Shown: in pieces, positions 55,201-62,497 of the stretch
How positions within the stretch are numbered: position 1 is the stretch's first letter
Layout: each line of letters opens with the position of its first letter
Assembly (NCBI GenBank): GCA_046704385.1
Contig: JBJKSB010000074.1
Span: 1 to 64,000, forward strand
Reading direction: 5' to 3'
From: GH45 sp046704385
Lineage (GTDB): Bacteria > Bacteroidota > Bacteroidia > Bacteroidales > SZUA-534
DNA: 64,000 nt
The notes under the pieces: generated by a model
Seen by the model: only the letters and a program-made list of their open reading frames with translations
What the model was told of the DNA's origin: nothing
Databases searched by the model: none
Program-made: the position numbers and the translations under genes

Positions 55201-56879
55201 CCATCAACCGCATTAGAAGCAGTTGCAGCTCCACTTGAAACTGTTACCGTTTTACCAACAGCCAGGTTCACCGGTTCAACAGTAAGCGATGCAGTACCCG
55301 GAACACCATCTTGTTGAGCAGTAATGGTAAAAGTTCCTAAAGCTGATGATGAGAACAACCCTGTGCCATCAATGGTTCCACCCCCAGTTGTACTCCAGGT
55401 GGGTGTAATAGTCATTGGTTGATTATTTTGATCGTACCCGGTAGCTGTAAATTGTTGATCGTCACCCATAGAAACAGTTGCGGATGAAGGTGACACGGTT
55501 ATACTGGTCAGCACTTGTGGTTCTGTTACAGTAATACCAATATGGTTACTTACCGAGGTGGTAGTCTGGTCAGTTGCTGTAATAGTATATGAACCTTGAA
55601 CCGTGGCAGTAAAAACACCAGCTGAACTTACGGAATAATTAGCATTGGTGCTCCATGAAGGATTTGTGGCGTAGGCATCGCCATTGGCATCGGTACCCAC
55701 AAGCGAAAGCTGTAATTCCTGATTAACAGCCACTGAAGCAGAATTTGCACTTACAGCCAGACTTGAAAGCGTAGGTAATGTTGTTGAACCAAAAAGCTCA
55801 ATCTCGTATATTTTATAGCCCCAATCGGCTACACGTGGAGTTAAACAATTAATTCTTACATAACGGCTTGTCAGCGGATCGTTATATTCATCGGTTCTGC
55901 CATCGGCCGTACCATTTAATAAAGTGTGATAGTTTTGCCAGTTATTTCCATCGGCTGAAATATCTATATCGTAATCAATGGCACAGGCACCTTCCCAATA
56001 TATACTAATTTGACTTATGTAATACATGGCTCCCATATCAACCGTAATCCACTGTTCGCTGTGTCCGTCGCCTACCCATAACGAACCCATGTCGCCGTCA
56101 ACGGCTCCAGCAGCATTTCCATTTGAAGCCGTAGCGGTAACACCCGTTATTTTAGGATCACCAACGGTAATATTAATATTTCCTGAAACACTACCATCAG
56201 TGGCGGTTACCGTATAATCTGACTTTGTATTAGCCGAAAAAACTCCACCTGCAGTAATTGTTCCACCGCTACTGCTCCAGCCTGGAGAAGCAGCATAATA
56301 ATAACCGTCCTGATCAACTCCGGTAGCTGCAACGGTTAGTAATTCACCAGAAGCAATTCTTGTTTTAGGAGCTGACATATTTAGTGATGTTAAATTATGC
56401 GTTGCTCCCTGCGGGTAACCATAAATTTTAAATTCATATATGGAATAACCCCATGGAGTTGTTCGGGCATAACCCGTTAATTTTACGAATTTTGCATCTT
56501 TATTGAGAATAATTTCGTCGGTACGTGCTCCATTTGCCATATCATTCTGGCGACTTATGGTGTCATAATTTACTCCATCAGCAGATACAGCTATGGCATA
56601 TTTTTTTGCACTGGCAGTTTCCCAGGTTATTACTAATTTATTAAGGGTATAAGTGCCATCCAGTTCAATCTGTATCCATTGTGGATCACTTGCTGCACTT
56701 TCCCATCTTGACCCTCCATCGCCATCAAAAGCGAGACTTGCTGTGCCTGTTGATGATGAATAAGGATTAGCTGCTGCCTCATGATCAACGGCAAGATTAA
56801 TTTGCCCGATTACCTCATTACCTGTAAAAAGCAACAATGAGATAATCATGAACCATAAGAGTTTCAGTTTTTTTCTCAT
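49260..56879 (-). CDS. Giant secreted discoidin/Ig-like repeat protein without catalytic domain
   Basis: A 2539-residue T9SS-exported protein (signal to about residue 25). It holds nine F5/8 type C (discoidin) domains starting near residues 25, 240, 536, 834, 1138, 1433, 1731, 2028 and 2248, each of the form NLAxGKxVxxSS ... DGDxxTRWES ... QWIxVDLG ... NWQT. They are separated by one or two Big_2-like domains (about 15 in all; pattern GYDQ ... WSxxGGGTI ... GxFTAT ... GTYTVTA). Six middle spacings are 295-304 residues (discoidin-Ig-Ig); the first and last are about 215-220 (discoidin-Ig). A T9SS sorting domain ends the protein. No hydrolase or lyase motif was found. It starts 10 bases after the GH81 gene, so it is co-expressed; binding to glucan or to cell surfaces is the likely role. 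Confidence 0.9.
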   Translation of the reverse strand: MRKKLKLLWFMIISLLLFTGNEVIGQINLAVDHEAAANPYSSSTGTASLAFDGDGGSRWESAASDPQWIQIELDGTYTLNKLVITWETASAKKYAIAVSADGVNYDTISRQNDMANGARTDEIILNKDAKFVKLTGYARTTPWGYSIYEFKIYGYPQGATHNLTSLNMSAPKTRIASGELLTVAATGVDQDGYYYAASPGWSSSGGTITAGGVFSANTKSDYTVTATDGSVSGNINITVGDPKITGVTATASNGNAAGAVDGDMGSLWVGDGHSEQWITVDMGAMYYISQISIYWEGACAIDYDIDISADGNNWQNYHTLLNGTADGRTDEYNDPLTSRYVRINCLTPRVADWGYKIYEIELFGSTTLPTLSSLAVSANSASVAVNQELQLSLVGTDANGDAYATNPSWSTNANYSVSSAGVFTATVQGSYTITATDQTTTSVSNHIGITVTEPQVLTSITVSPSSATVSMGDDQQFTATGYDQNNQPMTITPTWSTTGGGTIDGTGLFSSSALGTFTITAQQDGVPGTASLTVEPVNLAVGKTVTVSSGAATASNAVDGDVNSRWESEFSDPQYIYVDLGATYLLSKFSLNWESANAQDYTLAISDDAANWQTIHTATGMAEGMHRIDNITADASARYVRMRGKKRNLNYGYSLFEFEILGIDLPAGKVLSTMDVVAASSTINITESVQLEARGYDADGIAFATTPIWSINDDVNASISADGIFTSNVEGTYRVTATNGSVSDYVDIVVKGPELTSIGVTPATIDVEAGKTTQFTATGYDQFNNEFAATFTYSVNGGGTVNSSGLFSATTVGNYTLTVNNGLVSTTADINVIPGNIALGKTMTADSEVQSAVNAGDSDAGTAWEGAAADSQYIYVDLTDTYLLSKVKLNWGAVSARAYTLAISGDAISWQTLYSDDVNAGGAHVSEITFNGSARYVRLLAKTRNGASGVILNEFEVYGQDLPAGKVLSYLTLEAPKTTLQVGKNLQIEAKGYDQDGLPLATSPVWSLDIAGATISTSGLFNATEIDDFVVTATDGSFSNTITIHTETNARLNQVVVSPATATVNIGQTKQFAAQGYDQFEEAYAATYDWSADGGGTIDINGVYTATTLGTFFVTATSNSVSPTTDNRFGTAELTVIQENLALGKTVTVSTEVNPGSNVVDNDPATFWTSDTNDDQFISVNLGAMYYLSKVNLNWQLSANAYSIDISADNKNWTKLVDRDAQTGEQRLDEIDFVSTAQYVRVATSAKNSGTGYRMNEFQILGEAVPSGKALSNITLSASSASIYAGESLQINIVGTDGDNEPFAVTPVWSSTGSGNVNETGVFTATSVGSYTVSATQGSVTGTIDITVLAMPALESMAVTPNTAQLYVNDTVNFAASGIDQYGNDFTVNPLWSVDGGGNINQSGRFIVTTPGSYTITISQDGKSATAVLTIVPENLVLNKPCEASSEIQAAGRAFDGSETTRWESAMSDQHWLLADMGAVHQISDILIKWETASAKDYTIDLSADKSNWQTIFTAKDKGVGARNDVIDTTASGRYIRMKATQRTSAYGYSIFEMVVHGVDLPAGVALDSIAILAGNTTANANDNDTLKAYGFDAEGYPFAIIPVWTVSGTGATISSDGVFNATTEGTFTVTATQGSVSCSLKINVRAASVLTSISVDPQDQEIRIGDSIIYTATAYNQYDEAIPTDIIWSTTGGGIIDTTGNFKADSKGTFTISATSGSVSGTSVVTILKGNLAKNKPVFASSQALPALNMVDGELITRWESEASDPQWIFVDLLENKYISKSIIDWEAASAKDYTIAISADSVYWQTIHNEVDNTTGARIDTLEKVVTARFVRITGTQRNTPYGYSIFETELIGESVPESVQLDSLSITAERDTIPAGYKLQLKIAGFDGSKNPYAVTPVWSTDKSDGTFTSTGQFLSDVNGDYVITATAGTVTATYKVVVAEPSQLESLTIDPASAQVHAAQNVQFNVTGIDQYGLEMETNVTWTTTGGGNIDENGLFTATTEGDYIITATQDSVSASAQIKVLPENLAYGKTATASSEVQPASNTTDGDVTTRWESAVGDTAWITVDLIDTAALTRIVLNWETASAKVFSIDVSVDNINWKQIYMSDTLTIALRVDTINVKATGRYIRINGIERNTDFGYSLYEIEAYGSKAGQYILSSIEVTPADTLITLGNSVQFKARAFNQDHNAVDADVVWSVDGGGTIDENGLFTTYTLGTFMVTALSSQVSSTTDTITGSTTIQVVRANLALKRNATASSEVNNASLVNDGDAATYWESEADADQWVYIDFAQAYTFDNFILNWNNNSATEYTIAISADGINWQTVLDRNALADGSRMDTLEQIASAKYVKVKGSDKTATGGYQLNEFEAYGNEITRTLNKLTVVSAVTQVATNSSIQLEADGFDADGNPFAAVPVWSVDNNGFISADGKFVGSKAGTYTITATSNGISATLTITVKGTGIKSNATDILKIYSANKFIYISNLNIDEFENISIFNIKGELVKQVTPESSYTEISVAKLQPGVYIVSLRGRSLVNKLVVVK

Positions 56880-56889
56880 AATTATTTAA

Positions 56890-59800
56890 TTATTGGTTAA
56901 TAATAAATTTTGAAGTAGTTGATATATTGGAATCACTTATAACTAAAAGGTAAACACCCTCGTTTAAGCGCTGTGTATCAATGGAAATTTTTGAATTTTC
57001 TGCCAATTGGGAATAAATTACATTACCCAGAATATCGGTTATTGTTACCTGGTATGAATTTGAAAAAACATGGTGTGTATCAATATTTAAAATATTATGT
57101 ACCGGGTTTGGGTAAATACTTATAGGCTTACGAGCAAAATTTTGTACAAAAACACTCTCAAAACTTCCAAAAACTTCAAACTCGGCTATGGAATAGTCAG
57201 AAGCCTGATCGCGTTCTGTACAAAATACCCTAACATACCTACCTTCCTCCTGTAAAAATATTTGGTTGGTTTTGTTTGCTAAATCATTATTATATACACT
57301 ATATGCATCTTTCCAGGTCACTTCATCTTTCGATACCTGAATTTTAAATGACTTTGCAACACTGTTCAGCCAGGTTATTTTCACCCGGCCAACCAGGTAA
57401 TTATCAATTAAATCGACCGTTAACCATTGAGGATCAATATTGTCACCACTAATCCATCCGGTGTTATTTATTGAATCAACCGCATCTGTAGAATTACTGC
57501 CTGATGAAACTGTAACCGGTTTTTGATAGGCCAAATTCAATGCATCCTTCTCAATTATGGTAAGCCTTGTGCTGTCTGTTTTGTTTCCTGCTCTGACAAA
57601 AACCGTAAATCTTCCTGTAGTTCCGTTTGAATGGAATAAGCCATTTGCCTCAATTGTTCCTCCATCAGTAACCGACCATTCAACAGGTTCCTGTAATTCA
57701 TTGTCATTTACACCAACTACCCGGGATGTAAATTGCAAACTGCTGTGTGCAACAATAGTGGTATCAGCCGGAAACACATTTATAGTATCAATTGCGGGTG
57801 TGTCTGAAATATGAATATGTGCAGTACCTATAATTGAATCAACTGTAGCAGTAAGAACAAATTCCCCGTCTGTATTACCGGCAACGAATAAACCATTTTT
57901 GTTGATGATACAGCTACCGGAACAATTCCATACCGGCGAAATTTCAATTTCATTTCCGTTTTGATCCTGTCCTATTGCGTTAAATTGTTTTGATTCGCCA
58001 GGCATTAACCAGGCTGTGTCCGGCGATATTATAATTTTAGCCAGATAAGGATCGTTATTTATAATTTTTGAGGCATAAACTTCGAAATCATATAACGAAT
58101 ATCCATAGCCGGTAGCCCTTTCAGTGCCATATAATTTCACATAGCGGGCTTCACCATTAAGTAAAATAATATCTTCACCCCCATCACTATCTGTTTCAGT
58201 ATAAACTGTTTCCCAATTAATTGCATCCTGCGAAAACTGTATTTCATAAGCTTTACCAAAGGCAGTCTCCCAGTTTAGTCTAATCTTATATATCTCATAA
58301 TTATTCTGAAGGTCAACGTACATCCATTGCGGATCAGAAAATTCGCTTGACCAACGTGTTCCCGAATCCCCATCAACTGCTTTGGCCGCTATACTACCAT
58401 CGTTTTCTGCTGAAGAACCAAATGCCGGTTTCCCCAGTGCAACATCCACTTCATTAATTTCTTTTATGGTAATATATGCCGTATCAGCTAAACTACCATT
58501 TTGTGCAAATACCAAGTAATTGCCTTTGCTATCAGGCATAAAAAAGCCCTGATTGTTAATCAGTCCTCCACCAGAAACCTTCCAGTCTGCCGTTGCATCA
58601 GTCATTACACCAAACTGATTATAACCCTGAATTTCAAACTGATAAGGTGCTCCAATAATTAAAGGTAATCTTTGAACAGAGTCTGAACTCACTTTAAAAT
58701 TAATAGTAGCAATTTTCGGGGTTTGCTCCACATATATCTGAGCAATCGATGATACTGAACCCTGGCCGGCTACAATTTTCATTACGCCGGAACCATCCGG
58801 TATAAAAATGTTTGAAGTATTAATACTCCCTGAACCCTGAACAGTCCAGGTTGGAGTTACTTTAAAATCATTACCGTACTGATCGTATCCTTTTACTGAA
58901 TACGTTTGCGTCTCATTATCTTTAATTGATGTCCATTTTGGATCAATCAGTAAAGCGCTTAATTCAGCAGCACCACTGGCAACGGGAGATCCGTAAACTT
59001 CGGTTTCCCATAGTGAATATCCATAGTTATTGATACGTTTAAGGCCTTTAATTATAAAATACCGTCCGGTTGTCTCAAAATTCAGGTTATCTTCACCTCC
59101 ATCGCTATTATTGGTGGTGAATACAGGCTGCTGATTTTGCCAATTATTCAGATCATCGGTTATATATATTTCATACGCCTTGCCGTACGAGACTTCCCAA
59201 AAAAGCTTAGCACCGGCAATATTATAATCTTTACCTAAATCAATAATTGCCCATTGCGGATCAGTAAAAGCACTTGACCAGCGTGTTGAAAAATCGCCAT
59301 CTGTCAGGTATTTCCCCGATGTACCGGCATTTTCCTGCGATGATACTGTTATGTCTTTTAACAGGGCAATATTTGCTAAAGGCAATCTAACCTCAATGTT
59401 GGTAGTTGATGAAATTCCTCCTGAAGTAGCTGTAATCTGAAATGGCCCACCAACTGCTTCACTGGTAAATTCTCCATTATCACTTATTGTTCCGCCACCA
59501 TTAACACTCCAAACTACCTGGCAATCAATTGAATCATTATATTGATCATATCCTTGATAATTTAAAGAAACTGTGTGATTTAAATAAACATAATTATTCG
59601 TTGCATTTATACAGATTTTAGTTAATTCAGGTTTGTCATTCACCCTGATCTCAAGTTGGGTTTGTAAATTCCCTGATTGAGCTGTAATAATATAATTACC
59701 CTTGGCTGAAGCAGAAAAAATACCGTTTTGTGTAATGCTCGCACCCTTATTAACAGTTAACTGTATATTCGCAATAATTGAAGCACCATACTGATCCATC

Positions 59801-62229
59801 CCAATTGCTCTGATTTGCAGATTCGTATTTGGCTCAACCGTTTTGAGGTCTGATTCGAGCTGCAGGGAAGTTAATCTGGCATCAAGTTTATGTACAATAA
59901 ACTTCCGGGCCGGGACATTAATGTGTCCAATTTTACTGTCATTGGCATCATAAATAATACATTCCCGTTCAAAAGTATCGGGATTATATACTGCCACTAC
60001 AGTTTGATTCGTTTTTGAATTATAATAAATTGTTGATGAAGGAATGTTTGTACGTTTATCCCATTGTATTTCGCCCAAATAGCGATGCGCATGCGTAAAA
60101 TAATATGAAATTCCCCCGGTATAGTTATCCTTAACCATGCTTTTGTCCTGCGCCCACAGCCAATCGAAAACCCTGGCAGCTGAATCAGCATCAAAAATTT
60201 GCAGATAACTTAATATAACATTTCCAAGTCCGCTATCGTTCCCCAGGTCTCCGTCCCATCCGGTTAATTCCTTTTTATCCCACATCTGGCTGTAATCCCA
60301 TTTAGCAAAAGCTGTGTCTTCGTACAAGTATTTTAATGATGTTGATATGGGTAACCACTGAATGGAATGCATCCAGACCGGATCGCCCGAAAACCAGGTC
60401 CACCAGCCAATACCGCGACCTGTAATATTACTGTTGTAGGGTTTATCGTATTTGGTATAATCTATATTTTCCTTGTAACGATCGAACCAATATTCAGCTG
60501 TTCCCATCGATTCCATGGTGTAACCAAATATAGCTGCGTCACGCATTTCCTTATCACCCAACGCCGTAGCTAATGTGAACATTCCTCCCCAGCCTTGCAT
60601 GGCCTCCGATGACGATTCCTGTCCATTACCGTTCCAGGCATCACCTACACCACCGGCCCATGAATGGCCTTCCCAAATATCAAATGTTCTGAAAAATGGT
60701 GACGAATTATCACGCTTCCAATTGGCATATTGTTGAACTACTTTTTCAGCCATTGGACCATAATCCGCTTTAAATTGTTCGTCGAACATGGCAAGTATTC
60801 CGGAGGCGTAGGCAAAATAGCCGTAATGAAAATGCAAATCGTTAAACTCATCAGAACCATACGAAGCATTTAAGCCCAACATGGTTTTCCAACGGGGTTG
60901 ACTGGCAAAATAATTCTCCTGCTCGCCCGGAGTAAAAGTATACCAGTCGGTTAAAGCTTGTGAAAGTTTATTTTTCAACAGGACAAACGATTGGGTATCA
61001 CCGGTTTGTTGCGCAAAAGTTAAATACTGGCTGTAGTACAATAAATCTTTTCCTCCCCAATATGTATCGCCCCCATACCCCGATTTTTCATTAGCATACG
61101 CTTTGATAAGCTGGCTCATTCTATCGGATTTGTATAACGCATCTGTACTAAACCCGGGCTTGGGCATATAGGGTATTAATCCATTAAATTTATATAAAAA
61201 TTTAAACCGGTTACCGATAGCACATTTCATCTTACCCCGGGCAGTTAAATAATTATAGTTTTCAAAATTGAAATCGGCTGTTCCTTTTCTATAATGATGA
61301 GGAATCCACCCCTGTATGGTTTTTAAATTCGATTCGCCTTTCAAATTTTCAGTAATAATATTCCAGGTTGTATTTAATACTGAACTTTCTTCGTTATAGT
61401 TCCAACTAACCTTAGTGTCTCTTGGAACAGCATATGCATATTGATAGTATGTTTCCAGCGCATTTTTATCGGGTAACGCACCCAAAACAGCAAATTTTTT
61501 ATCACCTGAAAATTTTAATTCATAACCGTTTTCACCCTTCTGTAAGCTGGTATTTTCGGGTAAAAACAACCCATACGGATCACCATTTACTTCAATACCC
61601 AAATAATCACCATAAAATGGTAACGTGATAGTATTACCCTTTTTATCAAAAAACCGGGGTGTATCGGAGCATTTTAATTCAGCCTGAACATTTTCATATT
61701 CCAACCAGACAAACGGCATACCGTGGCCCATAGTCACCGCAATTTGGGCATCCTTTTGCCGGTTTTGCAAAATGAAATCAACAGTCCAATCGCCCCAGCG
61801 ACGTGCCCTGGCATCAACTGCATTAAAGTCGTTTCCCGATAAAACCACTGAACTTGCCGACTCCACTGAGGTGCCGTTGTAGTTCCATGTACGGGGATAT
61901 TCCACATAAATACCGTTGCTTTGTGCTTTTATCATTAATGGATGCGCAAACATGTTCCCTGCATACTGGCTGAAAAGCAGATCAGTCCACCAATCATTGG
62001 TTGGAATAGCACGGGTATTTGTATCTACTACATAAATGGGACGGGTTGCCATCACCTGGGACTTGTCACCCCAGCCATCAGGTCCTTCAATATAGGGTTT
62101 GGCTGCCTCGTATAAAGGAATGTATGAGGCATAACTACCTTTGTTACCAACTTTGACAGAATTTTGTGCTTGTACCGTTATTACTAAGAAAAGAATTTGA
62201 AGCGTTTGCGTAATTTTTTTTTGCATCAT
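56890..62229 (-). CDS. Secreted GH81 endo-beta-1,3-glucanase with discoidin/Ig tail
   Basis: A 1779-residue exported protein (signal to about residue 22). Residues about 30-775 are a GH81 endo-1,3-beta-glucanase, recognised by DLHFHYGYFAYASGILA (about 464-480, catalytic Asp region) and GNGQESSSEAMQGWGG (about 535-550, catalytic Glu pair). The tail has three discoidin domains starting near 952, 1260 and 1564, each preceded by two Big-type Ig domains, with the same 304-308-residue period as the giant protein. A T9SS sorting domain (about 1690-1779) ends it. GH81 attacks beta-1,3-glucan of fungi, algae or callose. First gene of the operon with the giant protein. Confidence 0.92.
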   Translation of the reverse strand: MMQKKITQTLQILFLVITVQAQNSVKVGNKGSYASYIPLYEAAKPYIEGPDGWGDKSQVMATRPIYVVDTNTRAIPTNDWWTDLLFSQYAGNMFAHPLMIKAQSNGIYVEYPRTWNYNGTSVESASSVVLSGNDFNAVDARARRWGDWTVDFILQNRQKDAQIAVTMGHGMPFVWLEYENVQAELKCSDTPRFFDKKGNTITLPFYGDYLGIEVNGDPYGLFLPENTSLQKGENGYELKFSGDKKFAVLGALPDKNALETYYQYAYAVPRDTKVSWNYNEESSVLNTTWNIITENLKGESNLKTIQGWIPHHYRKGTADFNFENYNYLTARGKMKCAIGNRFKFLYKFNGLIPYMPKPGFSTDALYKSDRMSQLIKAYANEKSGYGGDTYWGGKDLLYYSQYLTFAQQTGDTQSFVLLKNKLSQALTDWYTFTPGEQENYFASQPRWKTMLGLNASYGSDEFNDLHFHYGYFAYASGILAMFDEQFKADYGPMAEKVVQQYANWKRDNSSPFFRTFDIWEGHSWAGGVGDAWNGNGQESSSEAMQGWGGMFTLATALGDKEMRDAAIFGYTMESMGTAEYWFDRYKENIDYTKYDKPYNSNITGRGIGWWTWFSGDPVWMHSIQWLPISTSLKYLYEDTAFAKWDYSQMWDKKELTGWDGDLGNDSGLGNVILSYLQIFDADSAARVFDWLWAQDKSMVKDNYTGGISYYFTHAHRYLGEIQWDKRTNIPSSTIYYNSKTNQTVVAVYNPDTFERECIIYDANDSKIGHINVPARKFIVHKLDARLTSLQLESDLKTVEPNTNLQIRAIGMDQYGASIIANIQLTVNKGASITQNGIFSASAKGNYIITAQSGNLQTQLEIRVNDKPELTKICINATNNYVYLNHTVSLNYQGYDQYNDSIDCQVVWSVNGGGTISDNGEFTSEAVGGPFQITATSGGISSTTNIEVRLPLANIALLKDITVSSQENAGTSGKYLTDGDFSTRWSSAFTDPQWAIIDLGKDYNIAGAKLFWEVSYGKAYEIYITDDLNNWQNQQPVFTTNNSDGGEDNLNFETTGRYFIIKGLKRINNYGYSLWETEVYGSPVASGAAELSALLIDPKWTSIKDNETQTYSVKGYDQYGNDFKVTPTWTVQGSGSINTSNIFIPDGSGVMKIVAGQGSVSSIAQIYVEQTPKIATINFKVSSDSVQRLPLIIGAPYQFEIQGYNQFGVMTDATADWKVSGGGLINNQGFFMPDSKGNYLVFAQNGSLADTAYITIKEINEVDVALGKPAFGSSAENDGSIAAKAVDGDSGTRWSSEFSDPQWMYVDLQNNYEIYKIRLNWETAFGKAYEIQFSQDAINWETVYTETDSDGGEDIILLNGEARYVKLYGTERATGYGYSLYDFEVYASKIINNDPYLAKIIISPDTAWLMPGESKQFNAIGQDQNGNEIEISPVWNCSGSCIINKNGLFVAGNTDGEFVLTATVDSIIGTAHIHISDTPAIDTINVFPADTTIVAHSSLQFTSRVVGVNDNELQEPVEWSVTDGGTIEANGLFHSNGTTGRFTVFVRAGNKTDSTRLTIIEKDALNLAYQKPVTVSSGSNSTDAVDSINNTGWISGDNIDPQWLTVDLIDNYLVGRVKITWLNSVAKSFKIQVSKDEVTWKDAYSVYNNDLANKTNQIFLQEEGRYVRVFCTERDQASDYSIAEFEVFGSFESVFVQNFARKPISIYPNPVHNILNIDTHHVFSNSYQVTITDILGNVIYSQLAENSKISIDTQRLNEGVYLLVISDSNISTTSKFIINQ

Positions 62230-62497
62230 TATGATTGTGCCTTTAAATTTTTAGGAATTTCGATGTACGAAATACATCGAAACAAATTTGTTACACTCGT
62301 ATGCAAAAAACTATTTTCAGGGTACTCTTTAACCTACTCAACACTACGTTAAAACTACGTTTTAACAAACACAAAAATCGTAACAGTGTGATTATTTGAC
62401 AGTTTAAGAATTATCGCAAAAGTACGATGATTGAAGATTTTCGCAGCAGGCTATCGGGGCATGGACTCACTGGATTCAAAATGGAAAGTGAATTTCT
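62230..62497. promoter_or_regulatory. Upstream region of the GH81 operon with repeats
   Basis: Two notable elements. (1) A perfect inverted repeat TTTCGATGTA (62258-62267) and TACATCGAAA (62273-62282), five-base loop, about 30 bases before the GH81 start. (2) A direct repeat ACTACGTT (62343-62350) and ACTACGTT (62354-62361), 11 bases apart or one helical turn, a spacing usual for regulator sites. The regulator gene ends 136 bases further on. Either could be the operator for the adjacent regulator. A -7-like CAAATTTG on the minus strand is imperfect. Confidence 0.45.

Noticed and set aside
49260..62229. Regular repetition that might suggest a CRISPR array or tandem DNA repeat
   Set aside because: The repetition is at protein level (about 300 residues, diverged discoidin and Ig domains) and not as short identical DNA repeats with spacers.
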